From positions 1-52,136 of the forward strand of contig NZ_MLFS01000033.1 of assembly GCF_002095485.1 (NCBI RefSeq): DNA of 52,136 bases, read 5' to 3'. Source of the DNA: Pantoea wallisii. Lineage in GTDB: Bacteria; Pseudomonadota; Gammaproteobacteria; Enterobacterales; Enterobacteriaceae. Below the pieces are notes generated by a model. It saw only the letters and a list, made by a program, of their open reading frames with translations. It was not told the origin of the DNA and made no database searches. Below are positions 1-9,405 of the stretch, piece after piece (the first letter of the stretch is position 1; every line of letters starts with the position of its first letter). The position numbers and the translations under genes were made by a program.

Positions 1-90
1 TCCTTTATCTGACTCATTCGTATGACATTTTACTGCAGGAGTTCGTATCCAAACTGGTTGAAGGCTGTAATCTCCGCCTTTGTCAGAGGT

Positions 91-108
91 TGTCGTTATT
101 TTGCGACA
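91..108. promoter_or_regulatory. GlrR-type activator site 1 upstream of glmZ
   Basis: The sequence reads TGTC-N10-GACA exactly, the known consensus for the response regulator GlrR (QseF). It is the most distal of three identical-format sites before glmZ. Seen directly; binding is inferred. Confidence 0.75.
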
Positions 109-153
109 TTTAACCCCTTGATTCTTATCTGGCTGACAATTCCTTGCATACCT

Positions 154-171
154 TGTCGCTCTCTGACGACA
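154..171. promoter_or_regulatory. GlrR-type activator site 2 upstream of glmZ
   Basis: A second exact TGTC-N10-GACA dyad. Its start lies 63 bp (about six helical turns) downstream of the start of site 1. Enhancer sites at this distance are typical of sigma-54 promoters. Confidence 0.75.
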
Positions 172-185
172 GATATTTGCTAACT

Positions 186-203
186 TGTCGCAGTATCAAG
201 ACA
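186..203. promoter_or_regulatory. GlrR-type activator site 3 upstream of glmZ
   Basis: A third exact TGTC-N10-GACA dyad, 32 bp (about three helical turns) after the start of site 2 and about 100 bp before the glmZ start. Phasing with sites 1 and 2 suggests cooperative binding on one face of the DNA. Confidence 0.75.
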
Positions 204-234
204 GTGAGCCAATTAAGGCTGCGACCTGTCAGGA

Positions 235-247
235 TATCTTTCTGATT
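235..247 (-). promoter_or_regulatory. possible IHF site
   Basis: On the minus strand the bases fit WATCAR-N4-TTR with one mismatch, next to an AT-rich stretch and between the GlrR-type sites and the promoter, where an IHF bend would be expected. The consensus is loose, so this is weak. Confidence 0.3.
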
Positions 248-277
248 TATAAATATTAAATGGCTTATCTGCAATTA

Positions 278-293
278 TGGCACGACTTATGCA
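278..293 (+). promoter_or_regulatory. sigma-54 (-24/-12) promoter of glmZ
   Basis: TGGCACG-N4-ATGCA matches the RpoN consensus TGGCACG-N4-TTGCA except for one base, with the invariant GG (279-280) and GC (291-292) separated by exactly 10 bp. The predicted start near 305 coincides with the first base of GlmZ. An overlapping sigma-70 -10-like AATACT (293-298) is possible, as known for some enterobacteria. In E. coli glmZ uses sigma-70, whereas several relatives use sigma-54 here. Confidence 0.8.
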
Positions 294-304
294 ATACTTA
301 TGCT

Positions 305-502
305 GTAGATGCTCATTCCACCTCTTATGTTCGCATTAGCGACATAAACCTGGGAATGACGCAGAGCCCCTTACGGTATCCGTTGTCCAGCAGGCAGTAA
401 CGTGCACGCGCTACTGCAGTCAGAAGGACATTACGTTGAGTCGGATACCATCAGTTGTCTTACCGACCTGATCTTGCACCTGCTTATGGCAGGTGTTTTT
501 TT
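305..502 (+). ncRNA. glmZ: GlmZ small regulatory RNA
   Basis: GlmZ is an Hfq-dependent sRNA that base-pairs with glmS mRNA to activate synthesis of glucosamine-6-phosphate synthase; RapZ and RNase E process it, and the decoy GlmY protects it. The 5' part is nearly identical to E. coli GlmZ as I recall it (GTAGATGCTCATTCC, then TCTTATGTTCGC, then GGAATGACGCAGAGCC), and the ACGTTGAGT segment near 433 is also conserved. It ends in a strong intrinsic terminator (stem 477-483/489-495, seven T). The location beside hemY and convergent with it matches E. coli. The 5' end is set by homology and by the -24/-12 promoter; the 3' end is the end of the T-run. Confidence 0.93.
477..502 (+). terminator. intrinsic terminator of glmZ
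   Basis: Perfect 7-bp stem CACCTGC/GCAGGTG with loop TTATG, followed by seven T. It also forms the 3' stem-loop and U-tail of GlmZ, the usual Hfq-binding end. Confidence 0.9.
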
Positions 503-561
503 ATCTGCGATTTGTCTGTCTGGCGGCAGGGTCAGACAAGCCAGGCAACAGAGTTTTGAGC

Positions 562-586
562 AAAAAAAAGCCGGGACAAGCCCGGC
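562..586 (-). terminator. terminator of the hemCDXY operon
   Basis: On the minus strand GCCGGG-CTTGT-CCCGGC is followed by an eight-T run (A-run 562-569 on plus), 26 bp after the hemY stop. It is a classic Rho-independent terminator and separates hemY from the convergent glmZ. Confidence 0.9.
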
Positions 587-611
587 GTGCACAAAAGTAA
601 CAATCGTAAAA

Positions 612-1808
612 TCAGGCGCCAGGATTCGTTTTTAACGTCAGTAACAGGCCTTCACGGCGCATTTTCGCGGCATCTTCCGGGCGGCGCAGGCGATCGTAAA
701 CATCGGCCAGCCAGGCGTAATCAAACGCATCCGGACGCTGTTCCAGCGCCTGCTGGAAAGCTTCCGCGGCTTGCTGCCACTCACCGTGACGCATCAGCAA
801 CTGACCCAGCGTACTGTGCAGCAGCGGCGTTGCCCCATGCTGTTTAATCTGCTGACGCAGTGCTTTTTCCAGCGCCTGCGGGTCGCCACTCTTAATACGC
901 GGCATCAGCAAAATCAGGCGATCGTCATACTGACGTTTCAGGCCTTCCAGCACGATGCTTTGTGCGGTATCCGGATCGTCGCATTCGATCAGATGCTCAG
1001 CCATGGCCACCTGCAGTGCGGTTTCCTGACGCGTTTTGCGGCTCTGGTTCTGCCACCATCTTTTCAGTCCCTCGCTGCCCTGATCGGCCATCGCCTGATT
1101 CATCAGGCCCAGCCAGGCTTGCTGCTGCAGCATATGGCGCTGCGCCTCATCATTAAGCTGCGTTTTCTGCATAGCCGGCAGAATATCGAGTAACGCACCC
1201 CAGGCACCGGTACGGACATAAGCCTGCTCGGCCAGACGCAGCACTTCCGGATGGCGCGGTGCTACCTCCAGCAAACGGTCAATACCGTGACGGGCCGCAT
1301 GATCTTCATTGCGTGCCAGCTGTAAACGTACACGGGTGATCTCCACCGGAATGGTATCGTTTTGCGACAGTTCAGCCGCGCGCTCCAGATGCTGATTCGC
1401 GCGTATTTCGTCACCGCGATGCTGTGCAGCCTCTGCCGCCAGCAAATAGTTAGCTACCGGCTGGTCAGCGTGATCGGCATTTTTCGACAGCAGCTTCTCC
1501 ACCTGCTGGTGATCGCCTTCGGCCAGCTTCATCAACGCATTTTGCGTGTGGCGCTGTGCGCTGCGGCGTTTACGGCCAGTGAACCAGCCTCGGGTACGCG
1601 CGCCGGTACGGAACAGGCGACGCAGAATCCACTCGACCAGCAGAATCACAATCAGGCTAAGGATCAGAATGATCGCCAAACCCGTGACGCTGGTTTCGAC
1701 GTTCCAGTTATCGGTCTGAATCAGTACATAGCCCTGATGACCGGCAATCATCGGCCCCAGCACGATACCGGCAATCAGCAGCAGGAAAAGCACTAATACT
1801 TTCAGCAT
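612..1808 (-). CDS. hemY: HemY, inner-membrane TPR protein of the heme locus
   Basis: A 398-residue protein, the same length as E. coli HemY. Two N-terminal hydrophobic segments (about 1-24 and 38-62) form the HemY-N membrane domain. They are followed by a basic patch and a long alpha-helical TPR-like region, with a recognisable repeat near residues 330-390 (LLHSTLGQLLMRHGEWQQAA). Family members are thought to support late protoheme synthesis, but no enzymatic activity is established. It is the last gene of hemCDXY, 2 bp after the hemX stop, and is followed by the operon terminator. It is not the HemY-type protoporphyrinogen oxidase of Gram-positive bacteria, which shares only the name. Confidence 0.96.
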   Translation of the reverse strand: MLKVLVLFLLLIAGIVLGPMIAGHQGYVLIQTDNWNVETSVTGLAIILILSLIVILLVEWILRRLFRTGARTRGWFTGRKRRSAQRHTQNALMKLAEGDHQQVEKLLSKNADHADQPVANYLLAAEAAQHRGDEIRANQHLERAAELSQNDTIPVEITRVRLQLARNEDHAARHGIDRLLEVAPRHPEVLRLAEQAYVRTGAWGALLDILPAMQKTQLNDEAQRHMLQQQAWLGLMNQAMADQGSEGLKRWWQNQSRKTRQETALQVAMAEHLIECDDPDTAQSIVLEGLKRQYDDRLILLMPRIKSGDPQALEKALRQQIKQHGATPLLHSTLGQLLMRHGEWQQAAEAFQQALEQRPDAFDYAWLADVYDRLRRPEDAAKMRREGLLLTLKTNPGA

Positions 1809-1810
1809 GC

Positions 1811-2941
1811 TTAGCCTCCCTGTTGATCAGCCGCAACCGATGGCTGCGCCAGCAGGTTGCGCACGCGCGTTTGCATCAGTTTTTCCAGCAGCGCCTGACT
1901 TTCCAGCGTGTCCGGGACATCCATCGTAATACTCTGCTGGCTCAGTTCGTCGAGCTGCGCCAGAAACGCTTTGGTCGCCGCATCATTGGTATCGTACCAG
2001 GCGCGCACCCAACTGGAGACGGCATCGATCGATTGCCTGTAGATCTCATCCTGATGACGCGGCACCGCCTGCGCGGCAATCAGCAGACGCGAGCGGATGT
2101 TTTCACGCAGATACACATCCTGATTCGGTGCCAGCAGCGGCTGAGCGGTATTATCACGGCGGCGAATGGTAATGAAGTCATCCATAAAGTTGTGCCAGCT
2201 CTTCACCAGATTCTGCCGCCACTCGTGCAGCGAGCTGGAGAGTTCGCCGCCGTCAGCATCCATCGGTGAATCGTCACTGTCGTTGTCAGCGAGACGCAGA
2301 TTATCTACGCCGTTAGAGAGCTGGTTCAGCTTGAGGATGATGCCGTCGTAATCCACCTGGCTTACCGCCGACAGCGAGCTGATATCCTGCGTCAGCGCAC
2401 GGCGCACATTCATGATGCTGGGATCGTTCATCTCTGCGAGGCTGGCATCCGCGCTCTTCAGCAGGGTCGCTGCGGTAGTGACATCCTGATCGCTCCACAG
2501 CTTACGGCCCGCCAGTTTGACCAGATAATCCGCCTGAGCCAGCAGCCAGGTGCGGGTATCGTTACCGGAAATAGTCGCGACCTTCTCACGCAGGGTCTCC
2601 AGCTCTTTCGCGCTGTTATCCTGCTGGGTGCGCGCTTCCTGCAGCGCCGTATTGGCGTCCGTCAGCTGTTGCGTCAACTGCTGTTTATCGCTGCCCAGTT
2701 GCTGCTGCAGGGCGCTCAGCTGGTCGCTAAGCTGCTGGTTAGTCTGAGCCTGTAAATCGGCCTGGTGTTTCCCATTCAGGTAAAGTCCCGCGCCAATCGC
2801 CAGCGCGATAACAATTGCCACCGCGCTCAGCACTTTGCCATCACGCTGTTTATCGCGTGGCGGCTTATTGGCTGGCGTCGGGGAAGTGTCCGCTGGGGTG
2901 GTCTCTTCAACCATGGCGGAGGAGGCTTTTTGTTCCGTCAT
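1811..2941 (-). CDS. hemX: HemX, membrane-anchored protein of the heme operon
   Basis: A 376-residue protein, slightly shorter than E. coli HemX (393). A Pro/Thr-rich cytoplasmic N-terminus (1-33) precedes a single transmembrane helix (about 39-56, [16 protein letters not shown]), then a Gln-rich coiled coil (about 60-125) and a helical periplasmic domain. The family was once annotated as uroporphyrinogen-III C-methyltransferase, but it lacks the SAM-binding fold of CysG or CobA. The methyltransferase label should therefore not be carried over. It sits between hemD and hemY in one operon. Confidence 0.95.
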   Translation of the reverse strand: MTEQKASSAMVEETTPADTSPTPANKPPRDKQRDGKVLSAVAIVIALAIGAGLYLNGKHQADLQAQTNQQLSDQLSALQQQLGSDKQQLTQQLTDANTALQEARTQQDNSAKELETLREKVATISGNDTRTWLLAQADYLVKLAGRKLWSDQDVTTAATLLKSADASLAEMNDPSIMNVRRALTQDISSLSAVSQVDYDGIILKLNQLSNGVDNLRLADNDSDDSPMDADGGELSSSLHEWRQNLVKSWHNFMDDFITIRRRDNTAQPLLAPNQDVYLRENIRSRLLIAAQAVPRHQDEIYRQSIDAVSSWVRAWYDTNDAATKAFLAQLDELSQQSITMDVPDTLESQALLEKLMQTRVRNLLAQPSVAADQQGG

Positions 2942-2966
2942 TATGGCTCATCCCATTGTGTTAAGT

Positions 2967-3707
2967 TCAGCGTAACGCACGCAGCAGCGCATCGTTATCG
3001 GCACCATCGGCTACCTTAATCTCCTGCCAGCCTAATTCAGCGGCTTTGGTAGCCAAACGTTCACTGACGACAACTAATCGACAGTGCAGTAGCCATTCCC
3101 GGCGATCGATTGGCGGGAATAGCGTAAACAGTTGTTGTAACATTTCACCGCTGGTGACCACCAGCGTTGTAATACCGCGATCGCGCCAGCGACGGCCCTC
3201 AATCGCGCCATTGTAGTGCTGCTCACAGCGCTGGTAGCATTCGCAATAGTCTACCTGCGCGCCTCGTTCAAGCAGCGTCTCCGCCAGCAACTCACGGCCA
3301 GGACTGCCGCGCAGGATCAGCGCGCGTTTGCCCTGAACCTGCTGCAAACGGTTCAGGCGTATCAGCTCTTCGCTGGTTTCCCGCGCATGAGGATAGTCTA
3401 CTTTCAGATTTGTGACGGTATGCAGCGCCAGCGCAGTGCTGCGACCAATCGCATAATAGTCGAGAAACGTCGGCCACGCGCTGGCGTTGTGCTGTAACGC
3501 CGGATGGGCAAAATGCACTACCTGTTGCGACAGCAGAAAAACCAGATCGCCCGGCTGCATGGCGGCGAGCTGATGCGGCAGACGTTGTAGATCGCGACCC
3601 GGCGTGAATTCAATCAGCGGTAACGTCCACGCCACTTTGCCCTGATTGCGCAAGCGCGTAACCAGTTCGCTGGCGGCGGGTTCCGGACGGGTCACGAGAA
3701 TGGTCAT
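2967..3707 (-). CDS. hemD: HemD, uroporphyrinogen-III synthase
   Basis: Converts hydroxymethylbilane, the HemC product, into uroporphyrinogen III by closing the ring with inversion of ring D. This is the last step shared by heme, siroheme and cobalamin. The protein has 246 residues, equal to E. coli HemD, with the two-domain HEM4 fold: an N-terminal [10 protein letters not shown] strand-loop and a C-terminal [11 protein letters not shown] segment, the conserved Thr-Ser loop at the active cleft. Its ATG overlaps the hemC stop by 4 bp, so translation is probably coupled. Confidence 0.97.
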   Translation of the reverse strand: MTILVTRPEPAASELVTRLRNQGKVAWTLPLIEFTPGRDLQRLPHQLAAMQPGDLVFLLSQQVVHFAHPALQHNASAWPTFLDYYAIGRSTALALHTVTNLKVDYPHARETSEELIRLNRLQQVQGKRALILRGSPGRELLAETLLERGAQVDYCECYQRCEQHYNGAIEGRRWRDRGITTLVVTSGEMLQQLFTLFPPIDRREWLLHCRLVVVSERLATKAAELGWQEIKVADGADNDALLRALR

Positions 3708-4645
3708 GCTGGCGGCTGCCCCTGATAGACTTCGCGCAGAATATCGCGCGCGCCGCCATCCAGCAGCTCTTCGGCCAGCGAAATTCCCATCTGCTCAGCC
3801 TGCTCGCGCGGCCCGCGACGCTCGCCGGCCACCATCTGGCTGCCATCGGGCGCTCCTACTAAACCGCGCAGCCATAGCTGATCCTCTTCCAGCACCGCAA
3901 AGCTGCCGATCGGCACCTGGCATCCCCCCTCCAGGCGGGTATTCATGGCGCGTTCTGCGCGTACGCATACGGCGGTATCGCTGTGATTGAGCGCCTGCAG
4001 CAGCGTGATCAACGCCTGATCGTCAAGACGACACTCAATGCCGACCGCGCCCTGGCCGACCGCGGGCAGGGAGAACTCCGCCGGCAACGCCTGGCGAATA
4101 CGCGCCTCCAGCCCCAGGCGTTTTAGCCCGGCGGCGGCGAGAATGATGGCATCGTACTCACCCGCATCCAGTTTACCCAGACGCGTGCCGACGTTGCCGC
4201 GCAGCGAGCGGATCACCAAATCCGGGCGGCGCGCGCTGATCTGGCACTGACGGCGCAGGCTTGATGTACCCACGATCGCGCCCTGCGGCAGCTCATCAAT
4301 GGAGTGATAGTGATTGGAGACGAAGGCATCACGCGGATCTTCGCGCTCACAGATGCTCACCAGACCAAGACCTGCAGGAAAATCGACCGGCACATCTTTC
4401 ATGGAGTGGACTGCCATATCCGCGCGATTTTCCAGCATCGCCTGCTCAAGCTCTTTGACAAACAACCCTTTACCGCCCACCTTCGCCAGCGGGGTATCAA
4501 GGATGACGTCACCTTTAGTAACCATGGGCACCAGCTCAACCTGCAGGCCCGGATGGGCCGCCATCAGGCGCTGCTGGACATAATGTGCCTGCCATAAAGC
4601 AAGAGGGCTTTGTCTGGTAGCAATTCTGAAAATTTTGTTTAACAT
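3704..4645 (-). CDS. hemC: HemC, porphobilinogen deaminase (hydroxymethylbilane synthase)
   Basis: Polymerises four porphobilinogen molecules into hydroxymethylbilane using a covalently bound dipyrromethane cofactor. The cofactor cysteine is C242 in GGCQVPIGS and the catalytic aspartate is D84 in HSMKDVP. Conserved arginines lie in TSSLRRQCQ and [10 protein letters not shown]. The ATG at 4645 gives 313 residues, exactly the E. coli length. An in-frame ATG at 4657 adds four residues (MVNS) and cannot be excluded, because neither start has a strong Shine-Dalgarno sequence. It is the first gene of hemCDXY, transcribed away from cyaA. Confidence 0.97.
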   Translation of the reverse strand: MLNKIFRIATRQSPLALWQAHYVQQRLMAAHPGLQVELVPMVTKGDVILDTPLAKVGGKGLFVKELEQAMLENRADMAVHSMKDVPVDFPAGLGLVSICEREDPRDAFVSNHYHSIDELPQGAIVGTSSLRRQCQISARRPDLVIRSLRGNVGTRLGKLDAGEYDAIILAAAGLKRLGLEARIRQALPAEFSLPAVGQGAVGIECRLDDQALITLLQALNHSDTAVCVRAERAMNTRLEGGCQVPIGSFAVLEEDQLWLRGLVGAPDGSQMVAGERRGPREQAEQMGISLAEELLDGGARDILREVYQGQPPA

Positions 4646-4835
4646 GCTGTTAACCATTTTGATCGTTCATCGATTATCCTATCATTGATAGGGGAATGCT
4701 GTCAGTTTCAACGGATTGAAAAGGCCGCGATCCCGGACTGGCGCCGGATTTACAGAGCGCCCTGGTCTGAGGTCGCGGTCTGAAAAACCAGGGCGACGTG
4801 TGGAACGTGCTAAACTGTCAGGTAGCGCAACTTTC

Positions 4836-4871
4836 TTTACGGTCAATCCTCCAGGTGTTAGATTGATCACG
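4836..4871 (+). promoter_or_regulatory. cyaA promoter with overlapping CRP site
   Basis: A -35-like TTTACG (4836-4841) and -10-like TTAGAT (4858-4863) are 16 bp apart. A CRP half-site pair TGTTA-N6-TCACG (4856-4871) sits on the -10. The arrangement and wording match the E. coli cyaA P2 promoter, where CRP-cAMP represses cyaA as negative feedback. The rest of the 317-bp hemC-cyaA gap holds a TTG-start leader and presumably the divergent hemC promoter, which I could not place. Confidence 0.75.
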
Positions 4872-4962
4872 TTTCCAGCAATAATTTGCCCAACATCTCT
4901 CTTATTAAGCGGCAGATTTTGGAAACAGGGTGCTTAACACTGGGACAATCAGGCGAAACGTC

Positions 4963-7520
4963 TTGTACCTCTACATTGAGACACTGAAACAGAGACTGGA
5001 TGCGATAAACCAGCTGCGTGTAGATCGCGCGCTGGCTGCCATGGGGCCTGCTTTCCAGCACGTCTACAGTCTGCTGCCAACATTACTGCATTATCATCAT
5101 CCGCTGATGCCGGGTTACCTTGAAGGTAGCGTTCCCTATGGCGTCAGCTTCTTCACGCCCGATGAAAACCAACAGCAGCTGCTACAGTACCTGGCGGGCG
5201 ATCAGCCGCTCGACCTGAGCGGGACCGTGAAGGGCGAACGCCCGATTACCGGTATCTACTCTATGGGCAGCACTTCATCTGTCGGACAGAACAGCGTGTC
5301 CGACCTGGATATCTGGGTGTGTCATCAGTCGTGGCTGGATAATGAAGAGCGCCTTAATCTGCAGCGCAAGTGTACGCTACTGCAGAAATGGTGCGTGTCG
5401 ATGGGAGTGGAAGTCAGCTTCTTCCTGATCGATGAGAACCGCTTCCGCCACAACGAAAGTGGCAGCCTGGGTGGTGAAGACTGCGGCTCTACACAACATA
5501 TTTTACTGCTGGATGAGTTCTACCGTACGGCGGTACGTATGGCGGGTAAACGCATCCTGTGGAACATGGTGCCCGGCGAAGAGGAGCACCATTACGACGA
5601 TTACGTTATGTCGCTCTATTCGCAGGGCGTGCTGACGCCGAATGAGTGGCTGGACCTGGGCGGTCTGGGCACGTTGTCGGCGGAAGAGTACTTCGGTGCC
5701 AGCCTGTGGCAGCTGTATAAAAGTATCGATTCGCCCTATAAAGCGGTGCTGAAAACCTTGCTGCTCGAAGCCTACAGCTGGGAGTACCCAAATACGCAAC
5801 TGCTGGCGATGGATATCAAGCAGCGCCTGCACGACGGTGAAATTGTCTGCTTTGGTCTTGATTCCTACTGCATGATGCTGGAGCGCGTTACGCGCTATCT
5901 CACCAGCGTTGAAGACACGGCACGCCTTGATTTAGTACGGCGCTGTTTCTACCTGAAAGTGTGCGAAAAGCTCTCCAGCGAAGAGCAGCATCATCGTTCC
6001 GGCTGGCGTCGTGAGATCCTGTCACAGCTGGTGAAAGAGTGGGGCTGGGATGATGAGAAGCTGGCCGTGCTGGATAACCGTGCCGGGTGGAAAATCGAGC
6101 GCGTACGCGAAGCGCACAACGAATTGCTGGATGCGATGATGCAGAGCTATCGCAACCTGATCCGCTTTGCCCGTCGTAACAATTTAAGCGTTAGCGCCAG
6201 CCCGCAGGATATCGGCGTGCTGACGCGTAAGCTGTATGCTGCGTTTGAAGCGCTGCCGGCAAAGTCACGCTGGTTAATCCGCAGATTTCCCCTGATTTAT
6301 CGGAAGAAAATCTCACCTTTATTCACGTGCCGGAAGGGCGCGCTAACCGCTCAGGCTGGTATCTGTATAACCAGTCGCCGGACATGAGTTCGATCATCAG
6401 CCATCAGCCGCTGGAGTATAACCGCTATCTCAACAAGTTAGTGGCCTGGGCATGGTTCAACGGGCTGCTGACCAGCAGAACGCGCCTGCACATGAAGGGC
6501 AATGAGTTTTGCGATTTGTCACGGTTGCAGGAGCTGGTTAATGACGTCTCGGGCCATTTCCCACTGCGTCTGCCTGCGCCAACGCCAAAAGCGCTCTACA
6601 GCCCGTGTGAGATTCGTCACCTGGCGATTATCGTCAATCTTGAGCACGATCCTACTTCGGCGTTCCGTAATCAGGTGGTGCACTTCGACTTCCGCAAGCT
6701 GGATGTGTTCAGCTTTGGCCAGCAGCAGCAGTGCCTGATTGGCAGTATCGATCTGCTGTACCGTAACTCGTGGAACGAAGTCCGTACGCTGCACTTCAGC
6801 GGCGAACAGGCGATGATTGAAGCGCTGAAGACCATTTTGGGGAAAATGCATCAGGATGCTGCGCCGCCGGATACGGTAGAGGTGTTCTGCTACAGCCAGC
6901 ATCTGCGCGGCCTGATTCGTACCCGTGTACAGCAGCTGGTGTCCGAGTGCATCGAGCTGCGCCTGTCGAGCACGCGCCAGGAGCCGGGCCGTTTCAAAGC
7001 GCTACGCATGGCCGGCCAGACCTGGGGCCTGTTCTTTGAGCGTATGAGCGTATCCGTGCAGAAGCTGGAGAACGCGGTAGAGTTCTACGGCGCAATCTCC
7101 AACAACAAACTGCACGGTTTGTCGATCAAAGTGGAATCGAACCAGACGCCGTTGCCGCCAGTGGTTAATGGCTACGCCAGCGAAGGCATTATTCAGTTCT
7201 TCTTTGAAGACACCACTAACGATCGCGGTTTCAACATCTATATCCTTGACGAGAGCAATCGCGTTGAGGTGTATCACCACTGCGAAGGCAGCAAAGAGGA
7301 GCTGGTGCGCGATGTCAGCCGCTTCTACTCGTCATCGCATGATCGCTTTACTTACGGCTCCAGCTTTATCAATTTCAACCTGCCGCAGTTCTACCAGATT
7401 GTGAACACCGGCGATCGTTTCCAGGTGATTCCGTTCCGCAGCCAGACGTTAACGCAGCTGTGCGCCACGCAGCCCGATAACGACAATGGCGACTTCCAGC
7501 CGCGTTACCAGATGCACTGA
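4963..7520 (+). pseudogene. cyaA: CyaA, adenylate cyclase class I, split by one frameshift
   Basis: CyaA makes cAMP from ATP, is activated by phosphorylated EIIA-Glc and feeds CRP. The start is the TTG at 4963, conserved with E. coli, giving [20 protein letters not shown]. The N-terminal catalytic region includes the nucleotidyltransferase signature GSTSSVGQ followed by SDLDIWVCH. Reading breaks after FEALPAK at about 6261-6263: the plus-1 frame carries on as a normal CyaA ([19 protein letters not shown]) to 7520. Adding one A to the AAA run restores about 852 residues, close to E. coli (848). As written, the product would be about 475 residues, with catalytic domain and no C-terminal glucose-regulatory domain. 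A sequencing error is the simpler explanation. Confidence 0.93.
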
Positions 7521-7545
7521 TCCCGCCGCTATTTGCGCGGTGGGA
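7521..7545 (+). terminator. hairpin directly after cyaA
   Basis: TCCCGCCGC and GCGGTGGGA pair over 9 bp (one G-T wobble) around a 7-base loop, starting at the base after the cyaA stop. No T-run follows, so it may be an mRNA 3' end structure or a weak terminator. The remaining bases up to lptM (123 in all) contain no cyaY. Confidence 0.5.
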
Positions 7546-7643
7546 TACGCCTCTCATCGTGCAGACTGCCGGAAAACCTGTTGCTTTTACAACGTCAACT
7601 GCGATGATAAGCAGCTGGGATTTGGACAAAAAGAGCAGACAGA

Positions 7644-7850
7644 ATGATACGAGTGATGAGCCAGCTGGGTATGGCGCTGGCGCTGGTCAGCCTGGTAGGC
7701 TGTGGCCTGAAAGGACCGCTGTATTTCCCGCCCAAAGATCAGCCGCAACAGACCAATCCGCAAGTGACTGAGCAGCAGAAAAAAGCCGCACAGGATGCTG
7801 ATACTGGTGGCCTGGTGACCGGCAAATCCGCTGGTGTGCAAGCGAACTAA
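7644..7850 (+). CDS. lptM: LptM (YifL), small outer-membrane lipoprotein
   Basis: A 68-residue lipoprotein with a hydrophobic signal sequence and lipobox LVGC, so C20 is the lipidated residue; [10 protein letters not shown] follows, the family signature. In E. coli, LptM (formerly YifL) binds the LptD-LptE translocon and helps it reach the correctly disulfide-bonded form. The rest is a short hydrophilic tail rich in Gln and Lys. It heads the lptM-dapF-yigA-xerC-yigB cluster. The start at 7644 places the cysteine at residue 20, as in E. coli. Confidence 0.95.
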   Translation: MIRVMSQLGMALALVSLVGCGLKGPLYFPPKDQPQQTNPQVTEQQKKAAQDADTGGLVTGKSAGVQAN

Positions 7851-7879
7851 ACGTAATGAGTAATCCGGCGGAGCAGAAA

Positions 7880-8704
7880 ATGCAGTTCTCGAAAATGCAC
7901 GGTCTCGGTAACGATTTCATGGTCGTGGACGCCGTGACGCAAAACGTCTTTTTTTCGCCGGAACTGATTCGCCGCCTGGCGGATCGGCATCTGGGGATCG
8001 GTTTTGATCAGCTGTTGATCGTTGAACCGCCTTACGATCCGGACCTCGATTTTCACTATCGTATTTTCAACGCGGATGGCAGCGAAGTGGCGCAGTGTGG
8101 CAATGGCGCACGCTGCTTTGCGCGCTTCGTACGCCTGAAAGGGCTGACCAACAAAAGCGACATTCGCGTCAGTACACAAACCGGGCGCATGGTGCTGAGC
8201 GTCAACAGCGAAGAGCTGGTGCGCGTCAATATGGGTGAACCCAATTTTGATCCGCAGCAGGTGCCGCTGCGTGCTAACAAAGCAGAAAATCTCTATTTGC
8301 AGCGCGTGGCCGATCAGACCGTGATGTTTGGCGCCGTCTCCATGGGGAATCCGCACTGCGTGATTCAGGTCGAGAGCGTGAAAACGGCCCCGGTAGAGAC
8401 GCTTGGTCCGGCGCTGGAGAGTCATGAACGCTTCCCGGAGCGCGTCAACGTCGGCTTTATGGAAGTAGTGAATCCGGAACACATTCGGCTGCGCGTGTAT
8501 GAACGCGGCGCAGGCGAAACCCAGGCCTGTGGCAGCGGCGCGTGCGCGGCGGTTGCCTGTGGTATTCAACAGGGCATTCTGGCGGAAAAAGTGCGCGTTG
8601 ATCTACCCGGCGGTACGCTGCACATCGCCTGGAAAGGGGCGGATCAGCCGCTGTTTATGACCGGCCCGGCCACACACGTCTACGATGGGTTTATTCATCT
8701 ATGA
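7880..8704 (+). CDS. dapF: DapF, diaminopimelate epimerase
   Basis: Interconverts LL- and meso-diaminopimelate for lysine and peptidoglycan synthesis. It is a PLP-independent racemase with two catalytic cysteines, C73 in AQCGNGARC and the cysteine of [10 protein letters not shown] (about 217). The ATG at 7880 has GGAG upstream and gives 274 residues, the E. coli length; an in-frame ATG at 7856 would add eight unconserved residues. The stop overlaps the yigA start in ATGA, indicating coupled translation. Confidence 0.97.
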   Translation: MQFSKMHGLGNDFMVVDAVTQNVFFSPELIRRLADRHLGIGFDQLLIVEPPYDPDLDFHYRIFNADGSEVAQCGNGARCFARFVRLKGLTNKSDIRVSTQTGRMVLSVNSEELVRVNMGEPNFDPQQVPLRANKAENLYLQRVADQTVMFGAVSMGNPHCVIQVESVKTAPVETLGPALESHERFPERVNVGFMEVVNPEHIRLRVYERGAGETQACGSGACAAVACGIQQGILAEKVRVDLPGGTLHIAWKGADQPLFMTGPATHVYDGFIHL

Positions 8705-9405
8705 AAAATGTCGAAGAGCAGACCGATAGCGCGGTTTTGCTGGACGATCAATCGGTGAGCGAGTTTCTGCGCCACAACCCCGATTTCTTTATTCGCAATG
8801 CGCGCCAGGTTGAACAGATGATGGTGCCGCATCCGGTGCGCGGCAGCGTGTCGCTGGTGGAGTGGCATATGGCGCGCCAGCGCAATCATATCCAGCAGCT
8901 GGAAGAGGAGATTACGCTGCTGATGGAGCAGGCTACGGCCAACCATCAGCTGTTCGATCGCCTGCTGGCGCTGCAGGGCCATCTGGCGGCGGCCGATAGT
9001 TTGCAGGAGATGCTCACCCGGCTTCACCGCTGGGCGCGTGAGCTCGGCCTTGCTGGTGCGCATGTCCGGCTGTTCAGTGACCAGTGGCACATCGGCGCGC
9101 CCTCTGATTTCACCCAGCTTGGCCTGTCGCGTCAGGCCTTTGAGCCGCTGCGCATTCAGCGCTTTGGCAGTGAGCATCACTATCTGGGCAGCCTGAATGG
9201 CCCGGAGTTACTGCTGCTGCTGCCGCAGGCCAAAGCCATCGGCTCGGTGGCGATGTCGCTGATGGGTGAACATGGCGATCTCGGCGTGCTGATTTTTACC
9301 AGCCGCGATAACCAGCACTATCAGGCGGGCATGGGTACGCTGCTGCTCCAGCACCTGGCACAGATGCTGCCGGACCTGCTTGCGCGCTGGGTTGAACGCG
9401 CATGA
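8701..9405 (+). CDS. yigA: YigA, DUF484 GAF-like protein
   Basis: A 234-residue DUF484 protein (E. coli YigA, 235). The N-terminal part (about 15-75) has the conserved segment FLRHNPDFF followed by [18 protein letters not shown] and a short coiled coil; a GAF-like domain fills the C-terminal two thirds. No ligand or biochemical role is established. It is consistently encoded between dapF and xerC, and overlaps both neighbours by 4 bp. Confidence 0.95.
   Translation: MKNVEEQTDSAVLLDDQSVSEFLRHNPDFFIRNARQVEQMMVPHPVRGSVSLVEWHMARQRNHIQQLEEEITLLMEQATANHQLFDRLLALQGHLAAADSLQEMLTRLHRWARELGLAGAHVRLFSDQWHIGAPSDFTQLGLSRQAFEPLRIQRFGSEHHYLGSLNGPELLLLLPQAKAIGSVAMSLMGEHGDLGVLIFTSRDNQHYQAGMGTLLLQHLAQMLPDLLARWVERA

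Noticed and set aside
1..90. Possible small gene or tRNA in the first bases
   Set aside because: No cloverleaf, no ORF with a ribosome-binding site; probably distal upstream DNA of glmZ.
7375..7629. 84-codon minus-strand frame in the cyaA-lptM gap, considered as a cyaY remnant
   Set aside because: Sequence bears no resemblance to CyaY (no acidic first helix, no conserved Trp strands), and most of it lies in cyaA.
7847..8569. 240-codon open frame on the minus strand opposite dapF
   Set aside because: It lies fully within conserved dapF, has no ribosome-binding site and no family features; codon bias of the real gene creates such frames.
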